Assembly (NCBI GenBank): GCA_002342685.1
Contig: DDQN01000079.1
Span: 64,143-128,142 of the forward strand
DNA: 64,000 nt
From: Vibrio sp. UBA2441
GTDB taxonomy: Bacteria > Pseudomonadota > Gammaproteobacteria > Enterobacterales > Vibrionaceae
Direction of reading: 5' to 3'
The notes beneath the pieces are model-generated. The model was not told the DNA's origin, did not search any database, and worked only from the letters and a program-made list of their open reading frames with translations. The position numbers and the translations under genes are program-made. Positions 8,201-15,900 of the stretch are shown here, one piece after another (the first letter of the stretch is position 1; each line of letters begins with the position of its first letter).

Positions 8201-9076
8201 TTATAGGTGCCTTTTTTGAAATTGACTCGGGGTGAGTCCTGAATGCTTTTTAAAGTATTTGACAAAATTGCTCGCATCTTCAAAGCCGAAATCGTATGCC
8301 ATCTGCGAGGTGGTAGCATTACTGACAACAAGACGTCGTTTTATCTCGATAATCGTATACGCGTCGATAAGTTGTTTAGCTGTGAGGTCGGTTGCGATCT
8401 TACACACCTGGTTTAGTGTTTTGTAGGTAGTATTTATCTGACTGGCGTACCAGTTAGCATCTCTTGTTTTTCGGTAATGAACAAACAGCAGGTTTAGAAA
8501 CTGAGAAAGTCGAATACTCTGCTGTTTTGACAGTTTATCGTGGCGTGTTTCGGGTTTAAGGCGATGCAATATTAAAGACAATGAAGAGAATAGATACATT
8601 GTAATAAGGGGGTCAGATTGAGGGTGCGCCGTTTCGGTGGTGAGCTCATTGATAAGGGTATTACAACGAGTATTGGTCGCCTTATCCAGCTGGATTAATG
8701 GAGTATGATGGTTATTCAGGTGGGTCGGCGTGTAATTTGGCAGGCGCATATTAGTATGTACCTGATCTAAAAAAGCCTGAGTGAAAAGCAATATTTTCCC
8801 TTTAGGTTTTGACGAAAAATCAAAGGACTGTACCTGCTCTCGCTGAATGAAAATTAGGCTGCCAGGGGAAAACGCATACTTTTCGAAATCGACCATATGC
8901 GAACCGCAGCCTTGTTCAATATAAATGAATGAGAAGAAACTGACTCGGTGGGCTTTTTCCGGTGAATTGCTGAGATTACGCGAATACAGTGATTCAAGTT
9001 CGATAACTTCGAATTCAGATTGATCCGCTTTGTTGTGATTAAAATTAACTTCAGGGATCTGCATGTGTATTTCCAT
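8201..9076 (-). CDS. AraC-family transcriptional regulator
   Basis: This 291 aa protein has an N-terminal cupin-like ligand-binding half (GSLIFIQREQVQSF) and a C-terminal AraC double helix-turn-helix (ATTSQMAYDFGFEDASNFVKYF then KHSGLTPSQFQKR). An ATG at 9076 or 9064 is possible; neither has a strong ribosome site. It lies directly downstream of another AraC gene with the same architecture, so the two look like old duplicates. Both follow the reductive dehalogenase genes on the same strand. Its ligand is unknown. Confidence 0.85.
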   Translation of the reverse strand: MEIHMQIPEVNFNHNKADQSEFEVIELESLYSRNLSNSPEKAHRVSFFSFIYIEQGCGSHMVDFEKYAFSPGSLIFIQREQVQSFDFSSKPKGKILLFTQAFLDQVHTNMRLPNYTPTHLNNHHTPLIQLDKATNTRCNTLINELTTETAHPQSDPLITMYLFSSLSLILHRLKPETRHDKLSKQQSIRLSQFLNLLFVHYRKTRDANWYASQINTTYKTLNQVCKIATDLTAKQLIDAYTIIEIKRRLVVSNATTSQMAYDFGFEDASNFVKYFKKHSGLTPSQFQKRHL

Positions 9077-9144
9077 TCACGATGTTTGCCAAGTAGTGTA
9101 GTGATTGGTCATACAGAAGCAAGGGGCTGTCTCTTTATCTTTAA

Positions 9145-10014
9145 TTATTTTTTAAGTCCCATACGGCATAACTGACGAAAATCTTTAGGGCTAATTTCGG
9201 TGTGGCGTTTAAAAAACTTGGTCATATTCGTCGCTTCATTGAATCCCAATTGGCTGGAAATATCCGTAATTGAATGCTGACTAAACGCCAGTAAGCGTTT
9301 GGCTTCTAATAATACCCGTTCATCTATCAGTTCTTTAACGCTGTCACCTGAATTATCTTTGGCTAATTTATCTACCTGCTTAATACTTTTACCTAGTGCC
9401 AAGGCGATGTCTGCCACTGAAGGACGATCTTGAAAATGCTGTTCTATATATTGTTTAAGGCGATGAAATTCCGGGGTTGTCGTTTGATAAGGGTGTTCAA
9501 CCTGCATTTGAAAATAGGGAACAATGGTTGTTAACATTACTGCTCGCGTCAGGTTTCGAACAATTTCAGCTTTAAACTCTGAGGCAGAATGCAGTTGGTG
9601 GATTAATGCGTCCAATAAAGAGACGGATGCCGGTTCAATATTAGGGATGCAATTAATATGGGCCAACGCCGTGATCATGACATCAAAATAAGGGTCTTTC
9701 TTACTATTCGATAGCATCGTACAGTTAAACGGCAATACATACCCTTCGATAGTGCGCTCTTTCGCAAAACTGTGAATTTGATTTTTGCCTAAGGTTAGTA
9801 AAGTGCCTTTTCGAACCACATATCTTTTATGATCGACATGATGCATGCCTTCTCCATCAGTAATATAGATGAGAGCACTGAAGTTGAGTCTGTGCGGTCG
9901 TGATACATGCTCAACGCCTCTAATGTCATAGAGTTCAGATATTTTATAAATATCCTGATTTACTACGGATTCCGGAGAGTTAAACCTTTCTACGGGAATA
10001 CACTTGTCGTTCAT
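9145..10014 (-). CDS. AraC-family transcriptional regulator
   Basis: This 289 aa protein has an N-terminal cupin-like half (DHKRYVVRKGTLLTLGKNQIH) and a C-terminal AraC DNA-binding domain (HSITDISSQLGFNEATNMTKFF, then RHTEISPKDFRQLCR). It starts 31 bases after the end of the small membrane protein of the rdh set, in the same direction. It is the nearest candidate regulator of the dehalogenase genes. Known rdh regulators are usually CRP/FNR-like or MarR-like, so an AraC type would be unusual. Confidence 0.85.
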   Translation of the reverse strand: MNDKCIPVERFNSPESVVNQDIYKISELYDIRGVEHVSRPHRLNFSALIYITDGEGMHHVDHKRYVVRKGTLLTLGKNQIHSFAKERTIEGYVLPFNCTMLSNSKKDPYFDVMITALAHINCIPNIEPASVSLLDALIHQLHSASEFKAEIVRNLTRAVMLTTIVPYFQMQVEHPYQTTTPEFHRLKQYIEQHFQDRPSVADIALALGKSIKQVDKLAKDNSGDSVKELIDERVLLEAKRLLAFSQHSITDISSQLGFNEATNMTKFFKRHTEISPKDFRQLCRMGLKK

Positions 10015-10045
10015 AATTTACCCGGTTATTGCGTTGTGTATTGAA

Positions 10046-10264
10046 TCAGTATCTTTCACTCGCCATATCTTCAGCCAACTGTTTGAAATCCAGTTGTGGC
10101 AGCGTTTGGACAGTTTCCCTTGCGGGTTTTTCCTGAAGGCTGATACTGTGTATGGCTCTGTTATCAGCCTGTCTGGATAAAAGTGGAATAAGACTAATGC
10201 TCAGTTGTAATAGGATCAGGACACAGGCTAAGCATACAAATACCAATGAAAGGCGCTTTCTCAT
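10046..10264 (-). CDS. Small single-span membrane protein at the end of the rdh operon
   Basis: This 72 aa protein begins MRKRLSLVFVCLACVLILLQ, a positive-inside signal anchor, followed by a polar tail of about 45 residues. It begins 1 base after the stop of the NosR/RdhC-like gene, so translation is probably coupled. I do not recognise a family. Position and coupling suggest an accessory subunit of the dehalogenase electron-transfer chain. Confidence 0.6.
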   Translation of the reverse strand: MRKRLSLVFVCLACVLILLQLSISLIPLLSRQADNRAIHSISLQEKPARETVQTLPQLDFKQLAEDMASERY

Positions 10265-10265
10265 A

Positions 10266-11492
10266 TCATCGTCCTTCTGTTTTTCGAATGTTTTGCCGTT
10301 TGTTAGTTGATTGCTGTTTATTAGTTAATTGCCGCTTTGTCTGTTTTAGCCAGCTTTTATTAAAAACGATAAAGTCTGTCATTGCGTTGACTGGACACAA
10401 ACTTTGGCACCAGGGACGACGAACCACCAATGATGTCAGTAGGATCAGAATGGTCAAGACGAACAGATAAATGCCCCCTATCATGCCAAACGCGATACCA
10501 AACGGTTCGTAAACAAAAGAGGCAGGGTTGCGGAAATAAGCACCCATACATAGGGTTATCAATAGCAGAAAGCGTGGAAACCAAATAAAAAACGGGTAGC
10601 GTACGGGGGAAGATTTAGCGTTTCCTATTGTTGCTAAACACTGTTGAACGGCACCGAACGGGCATAGGCTTTGGCAATATATGTTGCGGTTGTAATACAA
10701 GATGTAGCCCATGCTTAATGCGAGCAGTATAAAAGGAGAATAGCTGGCGACGCCGGTAATCCAGGTAGCGCTGATAAATCCACCGATGGTAGAAACGGTA
10801 TACAAAGATGCGGAGTAGAATCCAAACAGCAGTGTGGACAAACACAGTAACGCAGAATTCAACTTTGCTTTATATTTTGTTTTGCTGCGACTTAGTCCAA
10901 CGGCAGCTATGAAAAATATTACTGCGGTAATATCCAGCCACTTAAACCGCTGCCAGATTGATGGGACTTTAACCAGTTCATAACCGTACAATAGGTTGCG
11001 AACCGGATCGGCTGCCTTGTTCACTGCCTGAATATAAGCGTTGGACGTTAAGGTCGCTCCTGTCACACCATCATGGGAAAAAGCAGTGGATGCACTTTGA
11101 CCAAGTAATGCCTGTGGAAGTTTCTCTTCCACCACTTTAGCAAAGTAGGGGGCCGTTTCCTTTGAGGAGAGAAGATGTATCGCATTTAGCGTGCCATCGG
11201 GTAAGAGTTCCACGGCGACCTGTAATTCTCCGCCATAACCCACACCGTAGCCTAAGCTCAGCCATTTTTTTGTGGTGATTTGACTGTTCTGATGCTTCGC
11301 AATTTTAAACAGTACAGGAGACTCTTGGATAATCGTTTCCTGCTTGGACAGCACATTGTGCAAAAGCTGTGTCTGAGAGGTATTCGTTTGTAGTCCACCT
11401 AAATACCAGCAAACAATCAGTATGAGCACTGACGCTATACTGGCCGCTTTTTCCAGCTGCTTATTGTTCTTGAATGTTTGTTTCATCGTCAT
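10266..11492 (-). CDS. NosR/RdhC-like FMN-binding, polyferredoxin-type membrane protein
   Basis: This 408 aa inner-membrane protein has a signal anchor (about 16-33) and a periplasmic FMN-binding domain. That domain carries the flavin-attachment motif DGVTGAT (Asp141 to Thr147, the residue expected to carry covalent FMN through ApbE). Membrane segments and two CQSLCP motifs follow (Cys273/277 and Cys362/366), where Fe-S clusters are expected. NosR and RdhC proteins pass electrons from quinol to periplasmic reductases. Directly downstream of rdhAB, it is the likely electron donor to RdhA. Other members serve NosZ or act as maturation factors. The C-terminal tail is rich in Gln, Asn and Lys. 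Confidence 0.82.
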   Translation of the reverse strand: MTMKQTFKNNKQLEKAASIASVLILIVCWYLGGLQTNTSQTQLLHNVLSKQETIIQESPVLFKIAKHQNSQITTKKWLSLGYGVGYGGELQVAVELLPDGTLNAIHLLSSKETAPYFAKVVEEKLPQALLGQSASTAFSHDGVTGATLTSNAYIQAVNKAADPVRNLLYGYELVKVPSIWQRFKWLDITAVIFFIAAVGLSRSKTKYKAKLNSALLCLSTLLFGFYSASLYTVSTIGGFISATWITGVASYSPFILLALSMGYILYYNRNIYCQSLCPFGAVQQCLATIGNAKSSPVRYPFFIWFPRFLLLITLCMGAYFRNPASFVYEPFGIAFGMIGGIYLFVLTILILLTSLVVRRPWCQSLCPVNAMTDFIVFNKSWLKQTKRQLTNKQQSTNKRQNIRKTEGR

Positions 11493-11502
11493 ATATATTA
11501 TT

Positions 11503-11532
11503 AGCCACGAATGTTGATAATCATCCGTGGCT
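11503..11532 (-). other. Stem-loop in the rdhB to NosR-like gap
   Basis: AGCCACG (11503-11509) pairs with CGTGGCT (11526-11532) in the 76-base gap. On the minus strand it is followed by AT-rich sequence without a clean T-run. It may cause partial termination or mRNA processing that makes the downstream protein less abundant than RdhAB. Confidence 0.45.
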
Positions 11533-11568
11533 TGTACCTCTAAGCAAAATACACTCAGCGACGCCTGG

Positions 11569-11880
11569 TCAGCCTGCTGTATCAGGTTTTAGCGCAATTA
11601 GAATGCGCAGTAATACAGCGCCAGCGATGACAATGCCGGTGCCGAGAAAACCCAGTAAGTACCATCCTGCTAGCCCTTCATTTTCACCAAGTAAAGTAAA
11701 CGAGCCGGCAATGGTTAATAAAAGTGATATCCACCAACTTCCTACTAAGGACCACTTCCACCAGTTCATCCCAAGTTGAAAATGCTTGGCCCATTGATTT
11801 GCACCTGCAAATACTAAGACTTGCAATGCACCTAACGCCATCCAAAAAAGTGGATCAAGTACTGTTGATTGTGGAAACAT
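11569..11880 (-). CDS. rdhB: RdhB-like membrane anchor of reductive dehalogenase
   Basis: This 103 aa protein has three hydrophobic segments and conserved aromatic residues between them (MNWWKW, SWWIS). Its size and topology are those of the RdhB/PceB anchor, which holds the Tat-exported RdhA at the outer face of the inner membrane. Its ATG overlaps the rdhA stop by one base (TAATG), a sign of translational coupling. Sequence conservation in this family is weak, so the call depends heavily on position. Confidence 0.8.
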   Translation of the reverse strand: MFPQSTVLDPLFWMALGALQVLVFAGANQWAKHFQLGMNWWKWSLVGSWWISLLLTIAGSFTLLGENEGLAGWYLLGFLGTGIVIAGAVLLRILIALKPDTAG

Positions 11881-13394
11881 TAAAAGCCCTCCCAGTTACC
11901 ATCGTAATCCCATGTTTGTTCTACTTTTAAGTAGTTTTCACTGCGCAACCATTCTGGCGGCTGGTGGTAACCTGCAAAACGTCCTCCATTCCATTCACCG
12001 TGGTAGGCTTCGGCCTCCGGGTAATAGAAGAAATTGTGTTGCATGGCCAACAGCGCTTTACGTGTTAACCCTGTAGGATCTCGTGGATCAGTCTCTTTTA
12101 CTAATGCATGAATCCAGTTGTTTTTTCGGGTATATGGGCACACTGCGATGCACACCCGACAGCCCATTGCGGTTTCGGTAGGACCCTGACGCCACATCGT
12201 CCAGCAACTGTCTTGATTAAAGGCAAATTTTCGATAGCCCCTTACAACGGCGTCCGGTTTGTCGGCTTTGCTGATAGAACCGCTGGGGCATGAATCAGCG
12301 CAAATTTTGCATTCTTCGCAAAAATGCTTGACCTGAGTGTCAATGGGTTTATCGGCTTCTAAATCCAAATCAGTGATTACGGCGGCTAAACGAACGTTGG
12401 GCCCCAGCTCAGGTGTTAGTAGTATCCCGTTTCGAGCGGCTTCTCCCATTCCCGCTTGAATAGCCAGTGGAGGCACAATGATTTCATAGTCGGAGCCCGG
12501 CCATTGAGGGCGCGCTGCGTACCCCAGCTCTCCAAGATAAGCGGCAAGAAGGCCAGCCGCATTTTTCGCTCGGAAATAGCCATCATATGATGTCGAATAC
12601 CCGATGGCCGCGTAAAGGGGATCCCAGTTCATTGGAGTGCCAAAAATAATGACATTCTTCCAGTGTTTGGGAATGCTTTCATCCCAATCGGGCATACCTC
12701 GCATGGTATTTTTAAACACAAAACTGGGATCGAGTTTGGTTATGCCAACCACACTCATTCCAAATTTAAATGCCATCTTCTTGATCAGGTCAGACGCATG
12801 TTTTGGTGACTTAAATGGTTGTTTTTCACGTTTTACCCACTGAAAGTCGACCTCATTTGGGTGCCCTTGCGGTTTAGGTGGAAAATTATTATATAGTCCG
12901 CGCATATAGGCCGCAGAATATGCCCAGCCAAGCGCAAATCGATCCCGGTACTGTTCTATATTTTGGTCGTGTTTTGCTTTTTCGGTAAAGGACTGAAGCA
13001 TGTCATCCCAGCGTTCGGGGTAACGAGAGTAGTATTCTCTTACTCGTGCATTGGGAATTTCTCTCCAGTCCTGAGTGGGTTGCCAGCCTTTTTCCAATTC
13101 CTTGGCCATCGCACCTACGCGATGAAAGAGAAAGTCGTTCCACTCTGGGCGTTCTATATCTCCTGCAACTTCGAGTGTAGGGGCGACATCCACCCGAAAA
13201 GGCTCACGATTAAAGAACATGTCTTTTCCCGCCTCAGTACGACCATAGCCGACGTTAGCGTCCGGGTCGCGGCCCAATACAAAACCAGCTCCTGCGGCGG
13301 CGCCGACACTGACTGAAGCGGCAGTGATTCCGCCTAACTTCAAGAAATCCCGGCGCGAAGTGCTCTGTAGTTCCTGATGATTATTCTGTTCCAC
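11880..13394 (-). CDS. rdhA: Reductive dehalogenase catalytic subunit, Tat-exported
   Basis: This 504 aa protein matches respiratory reductive dehalogenases: corrinoid and two-[4Fe-4S] enzymes that replace a halogen with hydrogen. It has a Tat signal STSRRDFLKLGG (Arg14-Arg15) and a corrinoid-domain core with SDYEIIVPPLAIQAGMGE, RNGILLTPELGPNVRL and TDLDLEADKPI. The first ferredoxin motif has Cys359/362/365/369. The second has Cys412/415/419 with Cys397 as probable fourth ligand. The start is GTG with AGGAG upstream. The soluble homologue QueG is shorter and lacks a Tat signal, so it is excluded. The Tat signal plus RdhB indicate a membrane-attached respiratory enzyme. The halogenated substrate cannot be read from sequence. 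Confidence 0.88.
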   Translation of the reverse strand: MEQNNHQELQSTSRRDFLKLGGITAASVSVGAAAGAGFVLGRDPDANVGYGRTEAGKDMFFNREPFRVDVAPTLEVAGDIERPEWNDFLFHRVGAMAKELEKGWQPTQDWREIPNARVREYYSRYPERWDDMLQSFTEKAKHDQNIEQYRDRFALGWAYSAAYMRGLYNNFPPKPQGHPNEVDFQWVKREKQPFKSPKHASDLIKKMAFKFGMSVVGITKLDPSFVFKNTMRGMPDWDESIPKHWKNVIIFGTPMNWDPLYAAIGYSTSYDGYFRAKNAAGLLAAYLGELGYAARPQWPGSDYEIIVPPLAIQAGMGEAARNGILLTPELGPNVRLAAVITDLDLEADKPIDTQVKHFCEECKICADSCPSGSISKADKPDAVVRGYRKFAFNQDSCWTMWRQGPTETAMGCRVCIAVCPYTRKNNWIHALVKETDPRDPTGLTRKALLAMQHNFFYYPEAEAYHGEWNGGRFAGYHQPPEWLRSENYLKVEQTWDYDGNWEGF

Positions 13395-13409
13395 ATCTGC
13401 TCCTGATTA

Positions 13410-14519
13410 TTAATCTAATTCAACAATATCGACACTCAGGTTTTTCCGTATTTCATTGAGTTGTTCGCGATAGGTAATTTTGTAGTGCGTTGCTAACCTG
13501 TTCAGTGCAACCATAATGGTTTGTGCGTCTGCCCACTGCTGTGTTTGGAAGTAACATAGAAATAGTTGTTCTAATAACCACTCGTCATGAGGTTCAAAAA
13601 CCAGCAGTTGTTTTAGATCTGACTCTAGTTCCCCGTGGCGCTTAAGTCTGGCTTTTGCTCTCGTACGCATGCCGAGTACATCAAATGAGGAAGGGTGCCG
13701 GTTTAGGTAGCAGCTTAGGGCTTCGATGGCTTCTTCGAAACGCTCCTGTTGATAAGCCAGTATTCCGGCGAGTCTAACTAACTCCATTGACGTCACTGTG
13801 TTGTCAAATGCGGCATTAATCCATTGCTCTGCACGGCTGGTATTACCCAATGCCAGATAGCTACTGATTGCAGTGATGTAGTTTGATGGCAGCTGATTGT
13901 CTTGTTTAAATGCCATTTCGGCGTAGTCGCTCGCCAAAGCGAATTCGCCTTGTTGGTAATGAAGACCCGATAAATTCTGATAACCGCCAACAAAATCAGG
14001 CGCGACTTCTATGCAGTTTTTAAAACACTCAATTGCGCGTTGTACGTTGTCGGTATAGATATAATTAAACCCAAGATGACAATGAAGCATGGGCTCTGAT
14101 GGGGTGATGATAAGCGCGTCTTCGAACATGCTTTTTGCGTGTTCGTACTCTCCTAACTGCTGATAGACTAAACCGCACTTGGTTTTAAACTGTGCTTTTG
14201 GAAACACGGTTTTGTGGTGATTGATCGTTGCCATCGATAACTGACAAAGTTGCGCTGCCATTAGTGTTTCAAATACAAAGTTGAGTTGGGTTAAAGATAG
14301 GGAGATGTTTTGAAATTCTTGGCTCAGCACCAGGGTAAAGGCTTCATGCTCTAGCCAGTCGATTTGCTCTTTATTACTCATTTTATCTTGCATTAAAAAC
14401 TGGGCACTTAAGAACATAAGTTTGTCAGTAAGTTGCTCCTGCATTGTCTGTTCTGGTGGCAGGCTCTCTACCTTGCTAGTGAGGTATCTATAGAGTTCTA
14501 GCCATTTACTGTTGATCAT
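13410..14519 (-). CDS. TPR-repeat protein, first gene of the rdh operon
   Basis: This 369 aa soluble protein has no signal peptide and tetratricopeptide repeats over about residues 100-330 (for example AKSMFEDALIITPSEPMLHCHLG and AIECFKNCIEVAPDFVGGY). It ends 15 bases before the rdhA start, so it should be the first gene of the dehalogenase transcript. TPR proteins act as scaffolds or chaperones. Here a role in RdhA maturation, cofactor loading or Tat proofreading is a reasonable guess, but nothing in the sequence proves it. TPR genes are not a standard part of described rdh operons that I know. Confidence 0.72.
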   Translation of the reverse strand: MINSKWLELYRYLTSKVESLPPEQTMQEQLTDKLMFLSAQFLMQDKMSNKEQIDWLEHEAFTLVLSQEFQNISLSLTQLNFVFETLMAAQLCQLSMATINHHKTVFPKAQFKTKCGLVYQQLGEYEHAKSMFEDALIITPSEPMLHCHLGFNYIYTDNVQRAIECFKNCIEVAPDFVGGYQNLSGLHYQQGEFALASDYAEMAFKQDNQLPSNYITAISSYLALGNTSRAEQWINAAFDNTVTSMELVRLAGILAYQQERFEEAIEALSCYLNRHPSSFDVLGMRTRAKARLKRHGELESDLKQLLVFEPHDEWLLEQLFLCYFQTQQWADAQTIMVALNRLATHYKITYREQLNEIRKNLSVDIVELD

Positions 14520-14627
14520 CGTTAGCCTCGTACTGAAATTTCAAGGCTGATTTTTCAGTATTAACTCAATGGTCAAAAGGTATAAAAATGCCCAAAATTG
14601 ATACAAATACTCCCTTCGATATTAAAA

Positions 14628-14641
14628 ATGATTTTGATCAA
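14628..14641 (-). promoter_or_regulatory. FNR-like site upstream of the rdh operon
   Basis: ATGAT-TTTG-ATCAA matches the FNR consensus TTGAT-N4-ATCAA at 9 of 10 positions. Its end is about 109 bases upstream of the TPR gene start and about 355 bases from pstS. The position fits oxygen-controlled activation of the rdh operon. No transcription start is known. Confidence 0.55.
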
Positions 14642-14889
14642 ATCGGGCAGCGCTATTGCTCATAGAAAGAGGACTTTACGTGCCCTTCTTTGTATTAAGC
14701 CTGCTTTTCTAAGTCTGACATCCTTAAGCAGTTTAGTATAGAAAAGCACATTTCCTGCCCGTGACATTCGTTGTCATCATTACACTTTTGTGACGGATAA
14801 AAAGTATTCCGATGTTCACTGTGATTTTATTTTTCCCTTTAATTTCAATGAGTAGTGCGTACTTGTTTACTTATTAGATTAAAATATCA

Positions 14890-14940
14890 CTGTCACAGAG
14901 TATTCAATTTTGTGAAACACAACTGTCATATAGAAATTCT
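14890..14940 (+). promoter_or_regulatory. PhoB-box-like repeats upstream of pstS
   Basis: CTGTCAC at 14890 and CTGTCAT at 14923 match the 7-base half of the Pho box. They lie exactly 33 bases (3 x 11) apart, with weaker half-sites at the 11-base steps between and after them (TATTCAA at 14901, AAATTCT at 14934). PhoB binds such 11-base repeats, and a pst promoter is its standard target. Confidence 0.7.
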
Positions 14941-14995
14941 AAAGTTATCCCGTCAAGTAAACATAGTCGGCAATAAAGCCATAAAGGATATTGAA

Positions 14996-15817
14996 ATGAA
15001 AAAGACAGTAATCGGTGCGATCGCTCTTCTTGGAGCATTAACAGTAACTCCTGTTACAGCGAAAGAAACAATTTCAGCTGTAGGTTCTTCAAGTGTTACT
15101 CCGCTGATGGAAGTTTTTGCAGAAACCTATATGAAGACAAATAGCGATGTATTCATCGAAGTTCAGGGACCTGGTTCATCAGCTGGTGTTAAAGCAGCTA
15201 AGAATGGTTCTGCGGATTTAGGTATGTCATCACGTAACCTTAAAGCTTCAGAAGAAGAAGCGACGCTTAAGAAAGAAGTGATTGCACGTGACGGTATCGC
15301 CGTTGTCGTTAACCCAAAAAATACACTTAAAGCACTTACTGCAGAGCAAGTAACTGCAATATATAAAGGTGAAATCACTAACTGGAAAGATGTTGGTGGA
15401 GAAGACAAACCAATCGTTGCTATCACTCGTGATACGGCATCGGGTACTCGTGGTGCTTTTGAAGATATCATGAAACTTAAGAAGAAGATCTCTGGTAAGA
15501 AAGTGTCGGCTATCTCACCACGTGCACAAGTAGCAAGCGGTAATGGCGCACTTAAAACAAACGTCGCCTCAAACCCATACGCTATAGGCTATATCTCTTT
15601 GGGTACAGTGGACTCATCTGTTCAGGCGCTTTCTGTTGATGGTACTTCTGCGACCGTTGCTAACGTTAAAAATGGTAGCTATAAAGTAGCTCGACCTTTC
15701 CTAGTGCTTTACAAAGAAGGTAAACCTTCTGCTAAAACACAAAAATTCCTTGATTGGATGTTAACTAAAGACGCTCAGGCACTTGTAGCTAAGAAAGGTT
15801 ACATCTCAGTTAACTAA
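14996..15817 (+). CDS. pstS: Phosphate ABC transporter, periplasmic binding protein
   Basis: This 273 aa precursor starts at 14996 after aaagga. Signal peptide MKKTVIGAIALLGALTVTPVTA is cleaved before KETISAVGSSSVTPLME. The phosphate-contact stretches GSSSVTPLM, GPGSSAGVKAAKNGSADLGMSSR and TRDTASGTRGAFED are all present. The short form (about 270 aa) is like the second-chromosome PstS of vibrios. It delivers inorganic phosphate to PstCA. A terminator between it and pstC should make PstS more abundant than the membrane parts. Confidence 0.95.
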   Translation: MKKTVIGAIALLGALTVTPVTAKETISAVGSSSVTPLMEVFAETYMKTNSDVFIEVQGPGSSAGVKAAKNGSADLGMSSRNLKASEEEATLKKEVIARDGIAVVVNPKNTLKALTAEQVTAIYKGEITNWKDVGGEDKPIVAITRDTASGTRGAFEDIMKLKKKISGKKVSAISPRAQVASGNGALKTNVASNPYAIGYISLGTVDSSVQALSVDGTSATVANVKNGSYKVARPFLVLYKEGKPSAKTQKFLDWMLTKDAQALVAKKGYISVN

Positions 15818-15837
15818 TCAACATCAGATAAATTATT

Positions 15838-15869
15838 GCTCAGTCCGCCTATTTAGGACTGAGCTTTTT
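15838..15869 (+). terminator. Terminator (probably partial) between pstS and pstC
   Basis: GCTCAGTCC (15838-15846) pairs perfectly with GGACTGAGC (15856-15864), followed by TTTTT. As pstC follows without an evident new promoter, read-through is expected, giving more PstS than PstCAB. Confidence 0.8.
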
Positions 15870-15900
15870 GAGCATTACAATAACTAAACGTGAGTTTGTT

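Larger units (their letters stand above)
14520..14995. other. Intergenic region between the divergent rdh operon and pstS
   Basis: This 476-base AT-rich divergent region holds an FNR-like palindrome at 14628-14641 on the rdh side and phased PhoB-box-like repeats at 14890-14940 on the pstS side. No additional gene is supported. An upstream in-frame extension of pstS to 14855 exists but lies over the repeats and lacks a ribosome site. Confidence 0.7.

Noticed and set aside
11880..13394. Assignment of the RdhA-like protein as epoxyqueuosine reductase QueG
   Set aside because: QueG shares the corrinoid/Fe-S core but is cytosolic, shorter and lacks a Tat signal and an RdhB partner. All of these features are present here.
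14855..14995. N-terminal extension of PstS
   Set aside because: The extension lies over the Pho-box-like repeats, lacks a ribosome site and would place 47 residues before a normal signal peptide.
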